Source: Actinotalea sp. (lineage in GTDB: Bacteria; Actinomycetota; Actinomycetes; Actinomycetales; Cellulomonadaceae). Taken from it: DNA of 6,929 nt. Below, one piece after another: positions 6,903 to 6,929 of this stretch. A program made the translations under genes and the position numbers. Within the stretch, counting starts at the first letter, position 1. Every line of letters begins with the position of its first letter. The stretch covers positions 1 to 6,929 of the forward strand of contig JACIXM010000246.1 in assembly GCA_014360395.1 (NCBI GenBank). Direction: 5' to 3'. Below the pieces are notes generated by a model that ran no database searches, was not told where the DNA came from, and worked only from the letters and a program-made list of their open reading frames with translations.

Positions 6903-6929
6903 GTGCCCGCCCCCCCCGCCCCCACGGCC
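6903..6929 (+). CDS. Start of a downstream gene, cut by the window end
   Basis: GTG at 6903 opens a frame that runs to the window end (9 codons, MPAPPAPTA). No Shine-Dalgarno sequence is present, but a TAGCGT -10 box 7 bases upstream fits leaderless translation. An in-frame GTG at 6894 overlaps that box and is less likely. Too little is visible to name the product. In related genomes, LolA-like genes of this type are often followed by ABC transporter ATPase genes, so that is a guess from context only. Confidence 0.4.

Noticed and set aside
6095..6925. Minus-strand open frame opposite the LolA-like gene
   Set aside because: Low-complexity Arg/Gly/His/Asp composition typical of antisense high-GC frames. 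The + strand frame has a Shine-Dalgarno sequence, a signal peptide and family-like beta segments.

Overview
The window is very GC-rich (clearly above 70% by eye). Its codon use strongly favours G/C at third positions, GTG starts are common, and the putative promoters have a TAGCGT -10 box. All of this suggests an actinobacterium, plausibly of the Micrococcales/Kineosporiales type; the species cannot be fixed from the sequence. Genes are packed tightly, no stretch over 300 bases lacks a gene, and I see no rRNA, tRNA, CRISPR array, transposon or phage gene.

Layout. Bases 1-190 are a non-coding leader with several small symmetric elements, including a GGGAC-N4-GTCCC palindrome. A short-chain dehydrogenase/reductase (SDR) gene follows on the + strand (191-880). 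It converges, with a 6-base gap and a shared palindrome over both stop codons, on a run of four minus-strand genes. In their order of transcription these are an OmpR-type response regulator (5420-4767), a HAMP-containing sensor histidine kinase (4760-3384), an M20-family metallopeptidase/amidohydrolase (3321-2122) and an RtcB-type RNA ligase (2062-887). A LolA/RseB-fold-like exported protein (5513-6811) is transcribed divergently from the response regulator. The window ends in the first codons of another + strand gene (from 6903), which appears to be leaderless.

How the genes work together. The regulator and kinase are 6 bases apart and form a two-component system. The 92-base gap between the regulator and the LolA-like gene carries two pairs of (C/A)TCAG half-sites. 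Each pair is spaced 11 bp, one facing each way, which is the pattern expected for an OmpR/PhoB-family dimer. The simplest reading is an envelope-sensing system that controls itself and the divergent exported protein. The M20 hydrolase has its own -10-like box and Shine-Dalgarno sequence. It and rtcB may form a separate two-gene unit with no obvious functional link to the kinase.

Novelty. The proteins belong to known families, and I do not see a clearly undescribed multi-gene system. The most interesting signals are regulatory: the divergent half-site cluster, the DosR-like palindrome upstream of the SDR, and the 16-bp palindrome over the -35 region of the last promoter. One protein-level oddity is the SDR, whose expected catalytic Asn is Asp.
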